DNA from: Hemileia vastatrix
Lineage: Eukaryota > Basidiomycota > Pucciniomycetes > Pucciniales > Zaghouaniaceae
Direction of reading: 5' to 3'
Assembly: GCA_030280995.1 (NCBI GenBank)
Contig: JASXTE010000015.1
Coordinates: forward strand, 26,432,001 to 26,496,000
DNA length: 64,000 nucleotides
Part shown: piece by piece, positions 44,993-56,109 of the stretch
Layout of the letters: every line of letters begins with the position of its first letter
How positions within the stretch are numbered: position 1 is the first letter of the stretch
The notes under the pieces: generated by a model
Seen by the model: the letters and a program-made list of their open reading frames with translations, nothing else
What the model was told of the DNA's origin: nothing
Databases searched by the model: none
Made by a program: the position numbers and the translations under genes

Positions 44993-45394
44993 TCCTGCTT
45001 GAAATTAAAAATGGCCACATTCTTTTTTTCACCACAACTACCATGTTTAAACCTCTTCCAAAATCTGTCTCTGAAATGGGCCCTTGCCTATACTTTATTG
45101 ACAATAATTGTATCTACACCATGAAACCACCAGCACATCCATATAGAAACTTTTTTGATGCCTAAAAATCCAGAAAGATGAATTTCTACAGACCTGTTAC
45201 CCTATCTTTTTCAACAGTTTAACTTCTACCCAAACCTGGCCCATCTTCCACCAGTACCAAAAAAAACAGGCCCTCCATTCTGATACACAGATCAATCAAC
45301 AAACTACACCCTTCAAAAAGAAGTACCCCCACTATAAACACTACTAGCTCCATTATACCTGGTCCTTTATATTTTAAATAAATAATATATTAAA
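44993..45394. other. spacer next to the 3' LTR
   Basis: No clear gene. It would contain the polypurine tract of the minus-strand element, which is not obvious. Confidence 0.4.
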
Positions 45395-45769
45395 TGATCA
45401 TCATATGGATCTTAATAATGATGAATTCCCAGTTAACCCCATCTCTGACAGTCATTATGACAATGTAGAAACCATTGAGCCAATAACTCCCAATCTTCTA
45501 CCAAATATAAAAACCAGGTTCCAAAATCACTCTTCTTAAAAAAAAAAACTTCTGCTTGACTATTTCCAATCCACTCCTGCCAGAGATCCAAGGGAAATTT
45601 AGAAAAGGAAAAACTTCATCCAACAGTTAAATGCTAATGCTGAACATTTTGTTTCAACTCTTGATTCTCTTCTGTAACTTAATTATTGCCTGAAATTTTG
45701 ATTTAAAAATGAAAACTTGACCACCTTTCCAGACATTCTAAATTTAGCCAACAAAAAAAATTTCTCATT

Positions 45770-46110
45770 TTACAGTCTTGGGTGACTCAAAACCCTCAGC
45801 TTATATTCTCGGGGGACTCAAAAACTCTCAGTGTATAGTCTTGGGGGACTAAAAAACTTAAATCATAAAGACAGAACCAGAGATCAAACCATTAAAGACT
45901 CAGTGAAAGAAACTAACATTCTGGGGTAACTTCTCTACAGAGAAGCCAGCTCATCAGATACCCCCACACTTACCTTAACTAGAATCAGTAACTCCCCCTT
46001 TTCATTTCCCTTAGCCAAATTGACCTAACACATTATCAGGTTATAGTCCTGAAGGACTCATCCATTTCCAAAATCTTCAGTTTATAGTCTTTGGGGACTA
46101 TCTGCCATTT
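45770..46110 (+). repeat. short AGTC(T)TTGGGGGACT repeats
   Basis: Five variants of TATAGTCTTGGGGGACT near 45773, 45803, 45834, 46042 and 46083, each a short imperfect palindrome (AGTC...GACT). Confidence 0.65.
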
Positions 46111-47610
46111 TTGTATTTGAATTCTTGATGGACTTCATACAATTCTTCTTTCATATTGACATTTCTACACTGTTATGCATCTTTTCAATACCATAGGTTG
46201 TCTGTTAGATTTCAATCTTCTTCTATTTCTTTCTTCTCCCTTTTTCAAGTTTTTAATCTAATTATTCCTTCCACAGAACTCCCCAGCCTTGCTGCTACTA
46301 AAGATTATGCTTGAAAATTTTACATTCAGATGAAAGGACCCTGCACCTTTACTTCCTCAACTCTGGATGCCACCTCCTTCTACAAGGCCTGTGATCCTTG
46401 AAATGCTAGAAAAGACATGTGGCAGGTATTCAAAACTTCCTCTTTATCCTCCATCATCATCTCATAAGTATATATCCATATAACCAAGCAGATCCCTCAA
46501 ATATGGACCTTCCTCATCCTCACTTTTATCTGCTCCATCCAGAAGATCCACGAGATCTAATCATCAAATTAATATTCCAAATACTTCCAACTCAGCTTCA
46601 AAAATCAAGACTATTCTGTAAAATCCTTCAACTACAGCTTCTCTCACCCTTTTGGAAAGACTTCAAGGTGGTGCTTCTCTTCAACAGGGATCTGTACCAG
46701 TGCAGATTTCCACATCTGCACACCCATCTGCATCACAAATTTCACCTTCTTCTCCCAGAGCTATGCAACAAGAAAAATCAACAAATAATTTTAGACAAGC
46801 AATCAGCATTTCAAGACAAAAAACAACAACCACAGAGAGATCCAGCTTGAGTTCCCCAACAAATGAGTAACAGAGCACTAAATACTGCTCCAAAGGCAAC
46901 ATCCCATTTTCCTACCAGAAGAAGAAATTTTAGCACTCCCCTGCCAGCCAATTATTCTCCTGATAGTTCTGTCTCCTCTAATATTTCAACCAACAGAAAA
47001 CATTCTTTTTCCCATTCACCTTCAACTTACCCATCCTGCTACAGTCCTGGCACACCACAACCTGCACAAACATCAAATCCTTTAAATATTCACAACACAA
47101 AACTCCCATAAAACAATATCAACGATCCCACTACTACAAATGGTCTTCAAAAGTAACCTGAATACTATCCACCTTTTTATCATTCAGTGAAAGAAGAATC
47201 TGATTATCCTTATATGTCTTTTGTAGACCCTCCATCCACCAGTCTTCCTCTATAATCAAAAACAAAATCCCAGAAGCTTATTTATTTGATGAGATTCCTA
47301 TCTGTAAGTACCAGTTTATTTATTAAATTTCTTTTAAAAAATCAATATTTGATCTTATTTCTTCTTTTTTATATGGCACCCTTCTTCCTGAATCTACTTC
47401 TGGATTTGGACCAAATTTTGAATCTTCCTTAGCCTTGGACTATGGGGCCCTGAAGCAGAACCTGAGCATTATGTGCCCCAACATGTTGAAGGACTTTTCC
47501 CTTCATGGACCACTGAATAATTTTGAGAAGACCCTAAGAAAGAAATTTGTGGACAACCACTGGAAGATTTCTAAAATAATCAAACAAAAATTCCAATGTT
47601 CTATTTCAGC

Positions 47611-48060
47611 TTCTTCTTCTTCTTCTTCTTCTTCTTCTTCTTCTTCTTCTTCTTCTTCTTCTTCTTCTTCTTCTTCTTCTTCTTCTTCTTCTTCTTCTTC
47701 TTCTTCTTCTTCTTCTTCTTCTTCTTCTTCTTCTTCTTCTTCTTCTTCTTCTTCTTCTTCTTCTTCTTCTTCTTCTTCTTCTTCTTCTTCTTCTTCTTCT
47801 TCTTCTTCTTCTTCTTCTTCTTCTTCTTCTTCTTCTTCTTCTTCTTCTTCTTCTTCTTCTTCTTCTTCTTCTTCTTCTTCTTCTTCTTCTTCTTCTTCTT
47901 CTTCTTCTTCTTCTTCTTCTTCTTCTTCTTCTTCTTCTTCTTCTTCTTCTTCTTCTTCTTCTTCTTCTTCTTCTTCTTCTTCTTCTTCTTCTTCTTCTTC
48001 TTCTTCTTCTTCTTCTTCTTCTTCTTCTTCTTCTTCTTCTTCTTCTTCTTCTTCTTCTTC
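47611..48060 (+). repeat. (TTC)150 perfect trinucleotide microsatellite
   Basis: 450 bases of uninterrupted TTC (GAA on the minus strand). It is read as poly-Ser in the ORF 47435-48274. The all-Phe ORF on the plus strand and the all-Glu ORF on the minus strand are artefacts of the repeat. Polypurine GAA tracts of this size form triplex DNA and are unstable. Confidence 0.97.
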
Positions 48061-48274
48061 AGCTGATCTTCCTACCAAACCAGTCCCTGAGCATTTCAAC
48101 TCATATTACATTTCCAGCAAGTTTCAGATCAAGGAACCTAGGATCTCTGCCAATCCCAATAAAAAACAAAACTTTGACATAATTCCAACCACCAACCAGA
48201 AGTTTCCTCCCCCAGAAATTAGTTATTTGAAATTTTCTTCTGATCTTATATTCTTTCTACCTATAATAAAGTAA

Positions 48275-49489
48275 ATTTTGAAAAATTGAAATAAATATAA
48301 GAATAACATAAAATGATAAATAAAAAACAGAAAAAAATCTTAATTTTATTTTTTAACACAAATGATATCTATTATTATATTACTACTAAACTACTAAATA
48401 ACAAAAACATTTAAAAAATAAAATTATAATGCCCCAAAATTTTAAGAAAGTGAGAAAATAAAATAAAAAATAAAATTTTAAATTAAACAAAATAAAATAG
48501 ATACAAATAGTATCCCCTAGCCAATTGATGAGCTGATCCACTGATACCTTACCCACATTCTATTTCACCTTAATGTGGATCTCCTTTAAATAAATTTTAA
48601 ATAATTTGAGATAAAATAAAATAGAATAGAAGAAATAATAAAATGATGATAAAATAAATAAGTTAATTAATTATAAAATAGAGATAGATTTTCCCAGCCA
48701 ATTCATGAGCCATTCCCCACAAATTCCTGTCATCATCCAGATGACCCTGATGTGGTGACACCATATAATTTTGATTTTTATGATTTTTTTCACCTTTTTC
48801 CAAATAACCCCCATGAAAAAATTAAAATAAAAAAGGAAATAAAGGAAATAATCTAAAACCACTATCATAGCTCATAATAAAAAGAAAAGGAAAAAAACAG
48901 TCCAATCCAAAGAAAAGATCACTGGGTGGGATCTCTCTAATAGGTAAGAATGATGGGAGACTCCAAGTGATCATCAACCATTCCAAGAAACCAAATTTAA
49001 GTAGCCAGTGCAAGCCAGTAGAAATTCATAGAGGACTGAGAGCATGAATAAATAAAACACTAGAATTCAACTAGGAAAAAACCAAAGGCTTGAAAAAAGA
49101 CATTCTGGGGTAATTGTTCTACAGAGAAGCCAGCTCATCAGTTACCCCTACACTTGCCAAAAAAAAATCTAGAAGCCCTCCATGGGTACCTTCTAGCAAA
49201 AATGCAATATCCAACCAGTGTAGAGACCAGAACTTGAAGACCAAAAGAAATCAAGCCTAAAGTCATAGAAGACTAAAGCAATCTGGGGTAACTTTTGATA
49301 ATTCAGCCAGCCCACCAGTTACCCCTTCACTTTCAAAGATCAAATCTAGAAGCCCCACCCATGGGTACCTTCTAACAAAAAATTTTCCAACAATAATGTT
49401 GCAATGCAACAACCAAAACTTAAAAAAAATATAAAAAAATATAAAAAAAATCAAAAGAATGGTCCATAGTTTACCCTCATTTCAGAGTC
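48275..49489. other. AT-rich 3' region of the minus-strand gypsy element with hairpin repeats
   Basis: No gene. GGGGTAAC...GTTACCCC hairpin units with AGCCAGC and CCACCAG or TCATCAG in the loop occur at about 49107-49148 and 49284-49325, and a third at 45923-45964. Related AGCCAATTGATGAGC text is at 48518 and 48693. Confidence 0.6.
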
Positions 49490-50832
49490 AGTCTTCAACA
49501 CCTCTAGTTCCTCTAGGATAAACCCTCTTCACTTGGTCTGCAGCCATTATTTTCTTTAATACTTCACCATCCAACTCTTCAAGAACAGTAGAACCTCCAG
49601 AAGCCTGAGATCTGTCTCTGTAAGGTCCATTCCACCTCTCAACAAACATTTTTCCCCGCTGACTCTTCAAACTACTATTATACACCAAAACCAAAAAATC
49701 AGGCTTTAAGGGATTCCTGAGTCTATGAGCCAACTTCTTGTCCCAACATCTGACTGATTGATTTTTAGTTTTCATCATTCTAGAGTATGCCTTCTATTGA
49801 CATTCCTCTTTACATTCCAATTGTTGAATCCTGGCACAGAGAAAATCTTCTGTTGAATGTACTTCATCCCAATGAATTCCAAGATAAGAAACTGCTTCCA
49901 AATTCACTAGTAAGACTGCTTTCTGTTCAAACATTAACTCATATAGAGAATAGCCAGTTTTCCTCTTCACAGTGACTCTATCAGAAAACAACACCAAGGG
50001 TAAATAATTACTCCTCCTTTCAGCACTATCTCCACACATCTTCAGCAAGGCATTTTTACAACTTGATGGCCTCATTAAACCATGCCTTCAGCTTCAAAAT
50101 AATAAGGTGTAGCAACTCTGACCTTTGAATAAATTCTAAACACAGCTTTTTCAAATTCAGCACCAAACTCTGGCCCACCATCAACAGTCACCAACTTCAT
50201 CAATCAATATCTATACACCCACTCTTTCTTCAAGAATTCTTCCACATTTATAGCATTCAAATTAACTAGAGGCAATTTCTCAACCCAAACAGACAAATTA
50301 TCTCTTGCAACAATCAAAGATTTATATCTTCACTCTTTAATATAGACAGAATCCAGACTGACTCTTCTAAACACAGCTGATTTACCAGTGGCATGAAAAG
50401 CTATTTTGGTTTCAAGTGAATTCTTCTTTGAAATTATTCACAAGATTGAACCCAAACCTGCACAGCCAACTTCATACCAGGCCACCAAAATCTGTCTGCT
50501 ACTCTTCTATAAGTTGCTCAAAAACCTCTACATCAAAGATCTTCATGAAAAGAGTTCATCACAACTTCTTGATGATTTTTCTGAGTCACCACCACCTGAG
50601 GACTTTGATTTCTCCTCCTAATTAACCTATTTCCTGAAATATAAAACTCATGACTTTTCTTTTTCATTTTCAACCAAGTTTCATCATCAAAACTATCTGG
50701 CCTCTCCAAGGTCAACAGATATTCCACTAAAGTCAAATATAACTCAGACTGACCCCAGGTCTCATCTTCAAAGTTCAACAAAAGAAAATCCAAGGGTTTC
50801 AAACCTTTCATCAAAATCACCAGTATGCACAT
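49490..50832 (-). pseudogene. integrase of the minus-strand gypsy element
   Basis: Retroviral-type integrase in pieces. The N-terminal zinc domain and linker lie at about 50600-50440 (FHEDL, then ATYRRVADRFWWPGMK, QVWVQSC). The catalytic core at about 50400-50090 has YKSLIVARDNLSVWVEKLP and the second Asp in VTVDGGPEFGAEF, with a final Glu position expected in the GMV..GHQ segment. The C-terminal part at 50075-49794 reads RRSNYLPLVLFSDRVTV, KRKTGYSLYELMF. The tail at 49778-49490 has RGKMFVERWNGPYRD (a GPY-like module). Stops and frame changes between the pieces show it is dead. Confidence 0.75.
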
Positions 50833-50940
50833 GAGCTATTTAACCAGCCTAACCCAAACACCAATCTTTAAATTTTCGCACATCTTTCTCCTTCAACTGG
50901 GTTTTCAGAGAATCCAGTTCACCCACAAAAACACCATTAT

Positions 50941-53146
50941 CTAATTTTTAGCCATCCCAATTAACAGCCCCATCTTCATCAAAAAAACATCATGATCACC
51001 AGAATCATGATCAGATCCAGCCAGTTTAGCCTCTTGAGGGAGGGCAGAAAAATTTTCAGCACTTTTTGTGCTGACCCTAACCACTGGAAAATCTTCATCA
51101 AACTCTTCAGAATCAGAATCAGAATCCTTTTGAGGCCTCCTTGATAATACATCTGGTATAGAAAAAGTTTTTCCTAGCTTTTGTACCACATCAAAAGGAA
51201 AAGTTTGAATTAATGCCACCCACAAAGTTGTTGGAGCATTAGGAAGACTAGTTATATTAATCATCTAAACCAAAGATTTTTATATCCCACCTTATTAAAC
51301 AGCACTGACTCATACCTTCCTAGACTAACCCTCCCATTCACATCTTCTTGATACAAGACAGCACCAGCAGCAATATAACTTTAGTCCACTTCCAGAGAAA
51401 TGTTTCCAGCACAAACACCATAATCAAATTTTTGAAGCACAATATCTTCACCAATCACTTGCTTCCACTTTGGAAAAGCTTCTTCATACTCTTCAGTCCG
51501 TTCCCAATCTGAATCTTTTCTGGTCAACTTCCTCAAAGGTTTAACCAGAAAAGAGAAATCCTTAATAAAAATCCTGACACACACACAAACACCCAAAAAT
51601 CCCCTGACTTCAGTAGTATTTTTAGGCCTTGGCCATGACTTAATATTATTAATTTATTTCTTCACAACAATCCTTCCATCCTTTCACACAAAATGACCCA
51701 AAATTTCCAATTCAGGAACACAACAAAAAAAATTTGACCCAGAAATAGTCAAATCAGCTTTTTCAATCCTAAAAAATTTTATCTCTAGAGTTATTTCATA
51801 CTCCCAAACAAACCTCCTTATACCAGATTTTTCTTTCAACACCTCATTAACATAACCAATAGTTGGACCTTTGATTACACCATCATTAATAAAGATACCA
51901 GCATGAGTAGGGACCTCATCCTGTAGAATACAAGCTATCTGTTCTTGATAAGGTGCTCCTGAATTAGTTGCTCCTTGAGGTAATCTATTGAGCCAAAATC
52001 TGCTCAAAGGAGTTTCAAAAGCTGTGAGAGGCCTTGAATCCACATGAAGTTCCCTCTTATAATAACCTCCCATAATATCACCCAAACCATAACACACCTT
52101 TCCAGAAAGAGCTTCCACTAAATCCTCTGCTCTTGGTGGAATTCCAGCATCCTTTATTGTGACTCTATTCAGAGCACTGAGATCATGAACCACCCTCAAC
52201 TTTCCATTTTGCTTCTTCACACAGAAAACAGGACTAGAATACCTATATGTTGACTGTTCATATAAACCAGTCCTTACTCTTTCCCTAAAAATCTCCACAA
52301 AATTATCCATTATAGCAGCTGGAATTGAAACTGGTTTGATTTTTCAAGGTTCATTGCACACCAACAGGAATAAAGGAAGGTTCCCCACAAGAATTTTCTA
52401 ACACACCCCTTTCCTCCACAAATTCCACAGCTTTTTTTGACGCAATCACATGCAATATCAACTTCTTGTTTTCATCTGATAACCAACCATCGGGACCAAA
52501 ATTAACCACCTTTAATCTTTCCACAGTAAACCTAGAAGTTTCAACATAATCGGAGAATTCTTCACCAGAGGAGTACAATACAGATGTCTTGAAAAAGTAG
52601 GTCTCTTCAAAGAAGTAATCAAGCTGACTGGCATAGGCTCATTGACAGCCCTAATCTTCTGAGCTACCTTCTTTTATTTTTCTTCCCCACCTTCAACTTG
52701 AGGGATCTTCACAAACTCTTCACCATCAGACCTGTAACAAAAACCAAGGTTTTCCTCATTGCTCACATGTGTGACCAAATTAATGTTTTTGAAAGGTGTA
52801 GATGAGCCCCTAGTGGTGCAAAACTGGGGGACTTACTTTTATTCCCCAATCTCACCACTCCAAAATATGTTCTCACATCCAGATCTTCATCTTCACTTCC
52901 ATCTTCTATATATTCAAATCTTGATTCATCTTCAGAGACACATCTTCTAAAATTGTGCAGTTTGACCTCATGCTGGAGGCCTGAAAATTGATCTTTCTGA
53001 TCTTCATAAAAATAATTTTCTCTTAGCATAAACTCCCCATAAGTGAAGGAAATCTGACCCTGATTCATTTTCTCTAAAACAGAGTCCATAAAATTATTCT
53101 GACCAGAAAAAACTGGCCTCTCAAAATGAGCCCTGGGTTTAACCAC
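50941..53146 (-). pseudogene. protease, reverse transcriptase and RNase H of the minus-strand gypsy element
   Basis: The segments 53146-52763 and 52578-52351 precede the RT and include the area where the protease is expected, although no DSG/DTG motif is readable. Reverse transcriptase is at 52310-51684: YSSPVFCVKKQNGKLRVV, LSALNRVTIKDAG, LNRLPQGATNSG and the catalytic box FINDG at about 51885, where the family has FIDDG. Loss of that Asp alone would kill polymerase activity. The connection and RNase H region is at 51596-51381 (FLVKPLRKLTRKDSDW), and a C-terminal piece is at 51264-50941 (APTTLWVALIQTFPFDVV, GKTFSIPDVLSRR). Several stops separate the pieces. Confidence 0.8.
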
Positions 53147-53758
53147 CTTGTTCCTAGATGACTATTGAGGACCAGAACCATCAAAAGAACCAAACCTTAT
53201 CCCTCTCAAGAACCTCTAACTCCAGAAGGCTTTGTAAATGAAGCCAAAGAGACATCAGTTAGAATCCACCTCCATTGGCATTGGATCACCTTGCAAGTCC
53301 AATTTACCAAAACTAGGGGGGCCATATCTTCCATACCCTTCTCCATCTTATACAGCTCCTCTTTGCTTTACTTACTCCTAGCTGCAATCAGCTTAAGATC
53401 AACCTTGGGAACCTTAGGCTTAATTTGGGCCTGAGAACTTCTCTTTGGCTTTCCCACCTTTCCAGATTCAACATCATAAGCACCATGCAAGCACTCTCTA
53501 CCTCACTGGCCACCAGAAGAATACAACTCTAAGCCACCAAAAGATGAAGTAAATGAGACCCTTTTGGGCTACTTTTCCATCATCTCCCTCTTTACCAGAA
53601 GAAGATACTTCATTTAGAAGCTCCTCATACCTTGGCCTCCTTCATCCATTGTGCCTTCTCCTCACCATATCCACAGGAGTCTGACCATCACTAGGCTTCA
53701 CAAAAGATCCATCAGAGAATTTAAACACTTTCCCTTTAGAGACATCCCTACTCAGGTC

Positions 53759-54717
53759 TCAACAATCATTGTATTTGTGGCCCTTCCTGCTAAAGTAAGA
53801 GAAAACCCAAGGGTCACTCCTACCATCAGACCTCCATTTAAAATCCCTAGGCTGAGAGGGAGCTTTAATTTTATTCTGAGATTCCTGAACAGAAATATGT
53901 AGCTTTTTTGTCAAATTAGCCAGCTGTTCCACTACTGGGTCCACCTCCTTAGCTCTCTAAGGGCTCTTCCTCTTACTTCCACCCTCCATTTTCATCCTTT
54001 AATCCTCTACACCCTTGGAAAAGGCTTTACTAACTTTGCTAACATACTTGGTGTTAGCTTCCTTGAAAGTGTCCAATGCCAATAATTTATGGTGGTCCTC
54101 CACAAATTCCTTCACCTCATAATAGAGCAGGTAACTTCTGGTTACCATTAGGAGGAGCTTCATTTTATCCTTCCTTTCCAAATCCTTTAACACATTAATC
54201 CTAACCTCCCTAGCCAGAGAAGACTAGAGGATATCCCTAGAAGAGTCTTTAATCTCCATCCCCTGAATATCCACCAATTAATTCACCACTAGCTCAAACT
54301 GAGCCATGAACTTCCTAAAAGAGTTTAAATTTTCCACCCCTCCATAAATATTCCATTCACTAGCAATCATATTCAAATCTACCATAGAGTACCTAGACCT
54401 CCATGTATCAATCATCTGAAGACACAAATTCTTCCCATCCTTCCTTTTATAACCCTCCATAGCAGTAACCTCCTTCACAAGAGCTCTGTCACCAATATAA
54501 AAAATTATTTTCTTCACCATTTCCAAGTTAGAAGCCCATCCAGATTTCCAGAAGCATCAAATAACTCCAAGAACAACTTCACATCCTCCCCCATAAAAAT
54601 TGGCCACTTATAAGACTTTATCCTGAAAGAGGGCCTAACAGAAACCAGAGGATTAACATCCTCATAAAGACTAGATTCACCACTACCACCACTAGAGAAA
54701 GAGGTTTCAGAAGCCAT
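53759..54717 (-). pseudogene. gag of the minus-strand gypsy element
   Basis: Starts with ATG at 54717 (MASETSFSSGGSGESS), about 140 bases inside the 5' LTR end. A capsid-like domain follows in fragments: YKWPIFMGEDVKLFLELFDA; then NIYGGVENLNSFRKF and KIIFYIGDRALVKEVTAMEG at 54526-54278; then RRDKMKLLLM-type text at 54193-53999. The zinc knuckle at about 53790-53755 reads FSYFSRKGHKYNDC, so both Cys of the first pair are lost while the His and last Cys remain. Stops separate the fragments. Confidence 0.7.
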
Positions 54718-54856
54718 GGGTCCAAAAGGTTCCAGAAATCCAATTTCCAATCAACAATATTTAAAATCCACAAAAACATCCACCAAAGAAAAGATTCCAA
54801 AAGTAAAAATGATTCAAAAAGCTAGGAAATACTCACCCCCTATTAAGCACAAGAGA

Positions 54857-56109
54857 TGTAGACAATAATATAGTACTAGCTATAGGCCTTGACCAAGGGA
54901 GTTGGAGAAATACTTGAGAGAAAAACACCTGTCCCTTTGAGAAATAACAGATGAGATTAATTTGCTACAGCAAATAAAAGACTATTAAAATACCCCTTCA
55001 AAAACACTTCTTGACATCTTTTTAAGTCAAGAAAGTAGCTTAGATGACTATAAAAAATCAAAACCTGGAATTCAGAAAATACACTCCAAAAATCAGAGAC
55101 ACAGTCGACTTGGTGCACATAAAAAAGCAATAATAATTGATGCATCTTTCAGAGCTAAACCAGAGAAAACAGTTGTAAGAGTTGAGTTAAATTAGTAACT
55201 AATGTTGAAACAAACACAGCCAATTTTCTCCAAAAAATAGTGAAAAAAAATTAAGAAACAGTGAAATAGTTACTAGATGGTTGTATGATACATAGAGTTT
55301 AACCAAAGTGTCATATATAGCATGTACACACAGAACACTACTAAACTTCCCAATTCCATCTTTTCCACCTCTGAAATGCATAAAATATTAAATCCAAGCA
55401 CTTCCACCCTTCTTAATTTGTATTCACCAGAAAAAACCATGGGCACCTGATAGCAGGTTTCAATCCCTATCTTTGACTTCACTCAATTTCAGGTCAGCTT
55501 TAATTCTTCTGGAAAGACTGTGCACTGAACAATGAGCACACTAGCTTGTGCAACATCAAATCAAAATTACTCTTAAATCAAAACTAAATATAGGGATAGG
55601 CACCTGCTAGCAGGTGCCACTTAATTTTTTGTGGTGATTTCTACTTCAATATGGAAGCCTGTAACCATGCATTAACCTGCATTTAAGCCAAAATACCTCA
55701 TATTACCACTCAAAAACCACAACATACCAAAAATCCCTTAAAATGCATAATTAAGCTAAAACTTCATCAAGACATAAGATTTGGAGAAATATTAGCCCTA
55801 TCAAATGGTACTAATAAATTAAGCCTAAGACTTAAGACCAAACAAAAAAAACAAAAAACAACAGTTATAGTGAAAAGTGTAAAATGCTCAAAAGAGCCCT
55901 TAAAAATTTGAATATGAAGAATATAAACAGAACATGAAATATAGAGAAAATCCAGGGCTATCCAATGGTAGTAGACACACTTACAAGGATCTAAATATTG
56001 ATTCTAGCAGAGCAGAAACCCCATAATGAAAATAATAATTCCACTTAAGGCATCACCAAAAAGCACCAAGCCACACAAAAAAGGCCCACCCAGATGTTGG
56101 ATGACCACA
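54857..56109 (-). repeat. 5' LTR of the minus-strand gypsy element, carrying a MITE
   Basis: Plus-strand borders TGTAGACAATAATATAG and GTTGGATGACCACA. Without the MITE and its duplicated ATT it is about 1038 bp, close to the 1055 bp of the other LTR. The MITE is absent from the other two LTR copies, so it arrived after the retrotransposon. Confidence 0.75.
55425..55636. mobile_element. 212-bp MITE with CACCA termini (copy 2)
   Basis: Starts CACCAGAAAAAACCATGGGC and ends TTTTTTGTGGTG, flanked by ATT (55422-55424 and 55637-55639). It contains GGCACCTGATAGCAGG near the left end and GGCACCTGCTAGCAGGTGCC near the right end. Same length and layout as copy 1, with roughly two thirds or more of positions shared by eye. 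Confidence 0.87.

Larger units (their letters stand above)
45395..48274 (+). pseudogene. opposite-strand ORF region inside the minus-strand gypsy element
   Basis: Coding-like text on the plus strand, antisense to the retrotransposon. The first block at 45395-45690 reads DLNNDEFPVNPISDSHYDN, then ARDPREI, RKNFIQQLNANAEHF. The second, at 46370-46870, is rich in Pro, Ser and Gln (LLERLQGGASLQQGSVPVQ). The third, at 47340-48274, reads YGTLLPESTSGFGPNF, LKDFSLHGPLNNFEK, TLRKKFVDNHWKISK, then 150 Ser codons from the TTC repeat, then SADLPTKPVPEHF. Stops and frame changes separate the blocks, so introns or decay are both possible. I recognise no family. Its position, between pol and 3' LTR on the opposite strand, is the same as that of the antisense ORF in the chromovirus. 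Confidence 0.4.
43938..56109 (-). mobile_element. Ty3/gypsy retrotransposon on the minus strand, old and degenerate
   Basis: Related LTRs at 43938-44992 (3' end of the element) and 54857-56109 (5' end) flank minus-strand gag (54717-53759), protease/RT/RNase H (53146-50941) and integrase (50832-49490). An opposite-strand coding-like region lies between integrase and 3' LTR. The LTRs differ at many positions and no target duplication is visible, so the copy is old, or its left LTR comes from another insertion. The pol wording (FIDDG-type RT box, APTTLWVA, GKTFSIPDVLSRR) belongs to a Ty3 lineage distinct from the chromovirus on the left; no chromodomain was seen. Confidence 0.8.

Noticed and set aside
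47503..48099. Poly-Glu protein on the minus strand and poly-Phe protein on the plus strand
   Set aside because: Both are frames of the (TTC)150 repeat.
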